Assembly (NCBI GenBank): GCA_000372185.1
Contig: AQUA01000002.1
Span: forward strand, 67,873 to 131,872
DNA: 64,000 nt
Source: an actinobacterium SCGC AAA278-O22
GTDB lineage: Bacteria; Actinomycetota; Actinomycetes; Nanopelagicales; Nanopelagicaceae
Direction: 5' to 3'
Both the position numbers and the translations under genes were made by a program. The notes beneath the pieces are model-generated. The model was not told where the DNA came from. It ran no database searches and saw nothing but the letters and a program-made list of their open reading frames with translations. Shown here piece by piece: positions 61,992 to 64,000 of this stretch; position 1 is the first letter of the stretch, and each line of letters starts with the position of its first letter.

Positions 61992-63196
61992 GTTAAATCT
62001 TTTATGAGATCATCGACGTGCTCAAGGCCAACAGATAGTCGTAGAACCGAAGGCGTAATACCCATCTCTGCCTGCACCTCAGGGCTGAGGCGACGATGTG
62101 TAGTCGATGCTGGATGAGTAATGAGCGATTTGCTATCGCCAAGGTTGTTGGAGATATCTATAACGCGCAGAGCATCCATGACACGGAATGCATCTTTCTG
62201 TGAGCCTGCGAATTCAATGCCAATAGTGGTTCCACCAGCTTTCATCTGCTTCTTGATAACGTCGCGATCTGGGTGTGAATCAAGTCCTGGATAGCGAACG
62301 CTCTTTATCTCCTTGCGCGTTTCCAAGAACTCAGCAATTTTCTGTGCATTTTCACTCATACGAGTAACCCGAAGTTCCATCGTTTCTAGTGATTTCACCA
62401 GAACCCACGCATTAAATGCACTCAGTGATGGACCGGTGTGGCGGGTAAAAGGAATCAATTTTTCATAGATGTATTCAAAGGAGCCAAGAAGAGCGCCAGC
62501 TAGAACGCGACCTTGACCATCAATATGTTTTGTAGCCGAGTACATAACGACATCTGCGCCATTTTCGAGTGGTTTCTGTAATACGGGTGAAGCCATAACG
62601 TTATCGACAATCACCGTTGCGCCAACTTTATGCGCCAAATCTGAAACAAAGCGAATATCTACAATTTCAAGCAATGGATTGCTTGGCGTTTCAATAAATA
62701 CTGCCTTCGTTGGCTTTGAGAGCACCTTTTCCCAAGCAGCTTTATCGTTTGCCTTAACAAGCTCGTAAGTAACGCCCCACTTAGGCAAGATCTCTGTGAT
62801 AACAACGTGACAAGAACTAAACATCGCTGCGGATGCAACGATGTGATCTCCAGCTTCAACCAAACATGCAAGAGATGCAAACATGGCAGCCATTCCTGAG
62901 CCAGTTGCTACACAATGTTCAGCTCCTTCGATAGCGGCAAGGCGCTTTTCAAACATTGCAACGGTGGGGTTATGGAAGCGGCTATATAGGAAGTGATCAG
63001 TCTCATCGGTAAATGAATCAACTGCTTCCTGTGAATCTGCATAGGTGAAGCCGCTATTGAGATAGAGAGCTTCAGATGTCTCGCCAAAGCCAGATCGGGC
63101 TAAACCTTCGCGCACTGCGGCAGTTTGCGGATTGATTTCCCAATCCGGCTCGCGACGCTTTGGATGCTCGTGATAGCCCCACACCTCTTTACTCAT
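61973..63196 (-). CDS. metZ: O-succinylhomoserine sulfhydrylase
   Basis: A PLP enzyme that makes homocysteine from O-succinyl- or O-acetylhomoserine and sulfide, for methionine. The 407 residues contain the Tyr/Arg of YSRFHNPTVAMFE, CVATGSGMAAMFASL, the PLP lysine in MYSATKHIDGQGRVLAGAL, and DSKSLITHPASTTHRRL. The TKHIDGQGR form is that of MetZ rather than cystathionine gamma-synthase. ATG 63196 is used, seven bases after a TAGGAT. The acyl donor cannot be told from sequence by eye. Confidence 0.9.
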   Translation of the reverse strand: MSKEVWGYHEHPKRREPDWEINPQTAAVREGLARSGFGETSEALYLNSGFTYADSQEAVDSFTDETDHFLYSRFHNPTVAMFEKRLAAIEGAEHCVATGSGMAAMFASLACLVEAGDHIVASAAMFSSCHVVITEILPKWGVTYELVKANDKAAWEKVLSKPTKAVFIETPSNPLLEIVDIRFVSDLAHKVGATVIVDNVMASPVLQKPLENGADVVMYSATKHIDGQGRVLAGALLGSFEYIYEKLIPFTRHTGPSLSAFNAWVLVKSLETMELRVTRMSENAQKIAEFLETRKEIKSVRYPGLDSHPDRDVIKKQMKAGGTTIGIEFAGSQKDAFRVMDALRVIDISNNLGDSKSLITHPASTTHRRLSPEVQAEMGITPSVLRLSVGLEHVDDLIKDLTQALNS

Positions 63197-63203
63197 AAGG
63201 AAC

Positions 63204-63209
63204 ATCCTA
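63204..63209 (-). promoter_or_regulatory. -10 element of a probable leaderless promoter for metZ
   Basis: On the minus strand TAGGAT ends seven bases before the ATG at 63196, within a 37-base divergent gap. Confidence 0.5.
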
Positions 63210-63221
63210 AGGTTTGGAGGC

Positions 63222-63227
63222 TATATT
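63222..63227 (+). promoter_or_regulatory. -10 element of a probable leaderless promoter for the ABC gene
   Basis: TATATT ends six bases before the ATG at 63234, in the same 37-base gap as the metZ promoter. Confidence 0.5.
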
Positions 63228-63233
63228 GCCCAC

Positions 63234-64000
63234 ATGACCGCTTTAGCAATATCTGTAAAGGATCTCAGCAAGAAATATGAGACGGGATTTGCAGTTTCTC
63301 ACGCAAATTTTGAAGTACCGCTCGGAACTATCTGTGGATTTGTGGGACCTAATGGAGCTGGCAAGACAACAACAATTCGCATGCTCCTTGGATTAATCAC
63401 GCCAACTGGCGGCACCGCAGAGGTTTTGGGCGAATCCATTACACATCCTGAAAAATATCTCTCCCGTGTTGGTGCGATGATTGAAGGACCGGCTTTCTAT
63501 CCAGCTTTATCAGGAGAAGAAAATCTCAAAGTTTTAGCAACACTAGGTGGCTATCCCATCGAACGAGTTTCCAAACTTATTGAAACGGTAGGCCTAGCAG
63601 GCCGCGGTGGTTCGAAATATAAAACTTACTCACTCGGCATGAAGCAGAGATTGGGTATTGCAGCAGCTTTACTTCCTGAACCTAAAGTCTTGGTACTTGA
63701 TGAACCAACAAATGGATTAGATCCCGAAGGTATTCAAGAAGTTCGTGACCTTCTCAAGAAGCTTGCTAGCGGCGGAACAACTGTCTTTGTCTCTTCACAT
63801 TTACTCTCCGAACTAGAACTCATCAGTGAGTACATCGTGATGCTACGAAAAGGTGAAGTTGTCTTTGCTGGATCTATGCAAGACTTATTAATGAAGCAAC
63901 AACCAGTAATTTTGGTAAAGACTGAGTCATCAGCCGATTTAATTAAAATAGTTGAGATTGCACATGCCGATGGTCACCGAGCGACAATTAGATCCGAGGT
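63234..64000 (+). CDS. ABC transporter ATP-binding protein (3' end outside window)
   Basis: 255 residues are visible and the frame is open at the window end. The ATPase has Walker A GPNGAGKTTTIRMLLGL, the signature YSLGMKQRLGIAAALL, Walker B VLVLDEPTNGLDPEG and the switch histidine in FVSSHLLSELE. The subfamily is the ABC-2/drug-antibiotic exporter type (CcmA-like), so a membrane permease probably follows beyond the window. Substrate unknown. Divergent from metZ. Confidence 0.92.
   Translation, partial: MTALAISVKDLSKKYETGFAVSHANFEVPLGTICGFVGPNGAGKTTTIRMLLGLITPTGGTAEVLGESITHPEKYLSRVGAMIEGPAFYPALSGEENLKVLATLGGYPIERVSKLIETVGLAGRGGSKYKTYSLGMKQRLGIAAALLPEPKVLVLDEPTNGLDPEGIQEVRDLLKKLASGGTTVFVSSHLLSELELISEYIVMLRKGEVVFAGSMQDLLMKQQPVILVKTESSADLIKIVEIAHADGHRATIRSE

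Noticed and set aside
63197-63233. SAM or other methionine riboswitch before metZ
   Set aside because: Only 37 bases separate the divergent genes, and a leaderless -10 fits, so there is no room for a riboswitch.

Overview
The window reads as chromosome of a compact, lower-GC actinobacterium. Gene order matches high-GC Actinobacteria repeatedly: dnaX-recR-lysC-asd; metallophosphoesterase-YqeY-DUF4177-RidA-Crp-Nth-thioredoxin-CvpA-acs; purSQL-SCP-like-purF-purM-DUF3073-bldC; and a ctaC/ctaD/ctaE oxidase with CtaG and CtaB. BldC, DUF3073, DUF5302 and the tadA-associated protein are actinobacterial signatures. Base composition by eye is below 50% GC, intergenic gaps are tiny, starts overlap stops (ATGA, TAATG), and many genes look leaderless. 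This fits a streamlined freshwater lineage such as the acI group (Ca. Nanopelagicales/Planktophila); the genus is inference, as there is no rRNA here.

Layout. 1-8.2 kb: a transporter fragment, a upp-malic enzyme-dedA operon, the tadA pair, an amino-acid permease fused to an OB-fold domain, and an aldehyde dehydrogenase. 8.3-13.2 kb: four consecutive exported proteins (two Tat-exported metallophosphatases, a Tat-exported YHYH protein, a PEBP-domain protein). 13.3-14.2 kb: a small zinc-ribbon gene, an unknown gene, tRNA-Ser and SRP RNA. 14.2-20.9 kb: dnaX, recR, aspartate pathway (lysC with an internal beta-subunit start, asd) and GDP-fucose synthesis. 20.9-27.2 kb: the Crp/Nth/thioredoxin/CvpA/acs block. 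27.2-27.6 kb: a 33-residue hydrophobic peptide and a structured RNA region. 27.6-39.6 kb: fba, then purA, purD, purB, purC, purS, purQ, purL, purF, purM. 39.6-46.9 kb: envelope glycosyltransferases, DUF3073, BldC, a WecA-like transferase, three tRNAs, and a threonylcarbamoyl-AMP synthase.

47.0-56.2 kb is a metal and respiration region: a copper cluster (membrane protein, 37-residue His-rich peptide, YcnI, CopC), tRNA-Lys, CtaG, a CuA-like cupredoxin, cytochrome c oxidase subunits II, I and III, a DMT exporter and a nickel/cobalt transporter whose promoter carries two Nur-type boxes. 56.4-64 kb: a TPR protein, a two-repeat membrane transporter, a SpoU methyltransferase, a PBP4-type carboxypeptidase, a His/Asp-rich membrane-anchored protein, CtaB, MetZ and the start of an ABC exporter ATPase.

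Work together: the pur genes build IMP and AMP; lysC-asd with metZ feed lysine/threonine/methionine; CtaB, CtaG, YcnI and CopC plausibly supply haem and copper to the aa3-type oxidase; gmd-fcl, WecA-like, GT4 and GT-C enzymes build surface glycans. The less explained parts are the exported phosphatase/YHYH/PEBP cluster, the tiny genes, the permease-OB fusion, the overlapping crp/nth promoters and the Nur-box pair. No CRISPR array, insertion sequence, integrase or prophage was seen.
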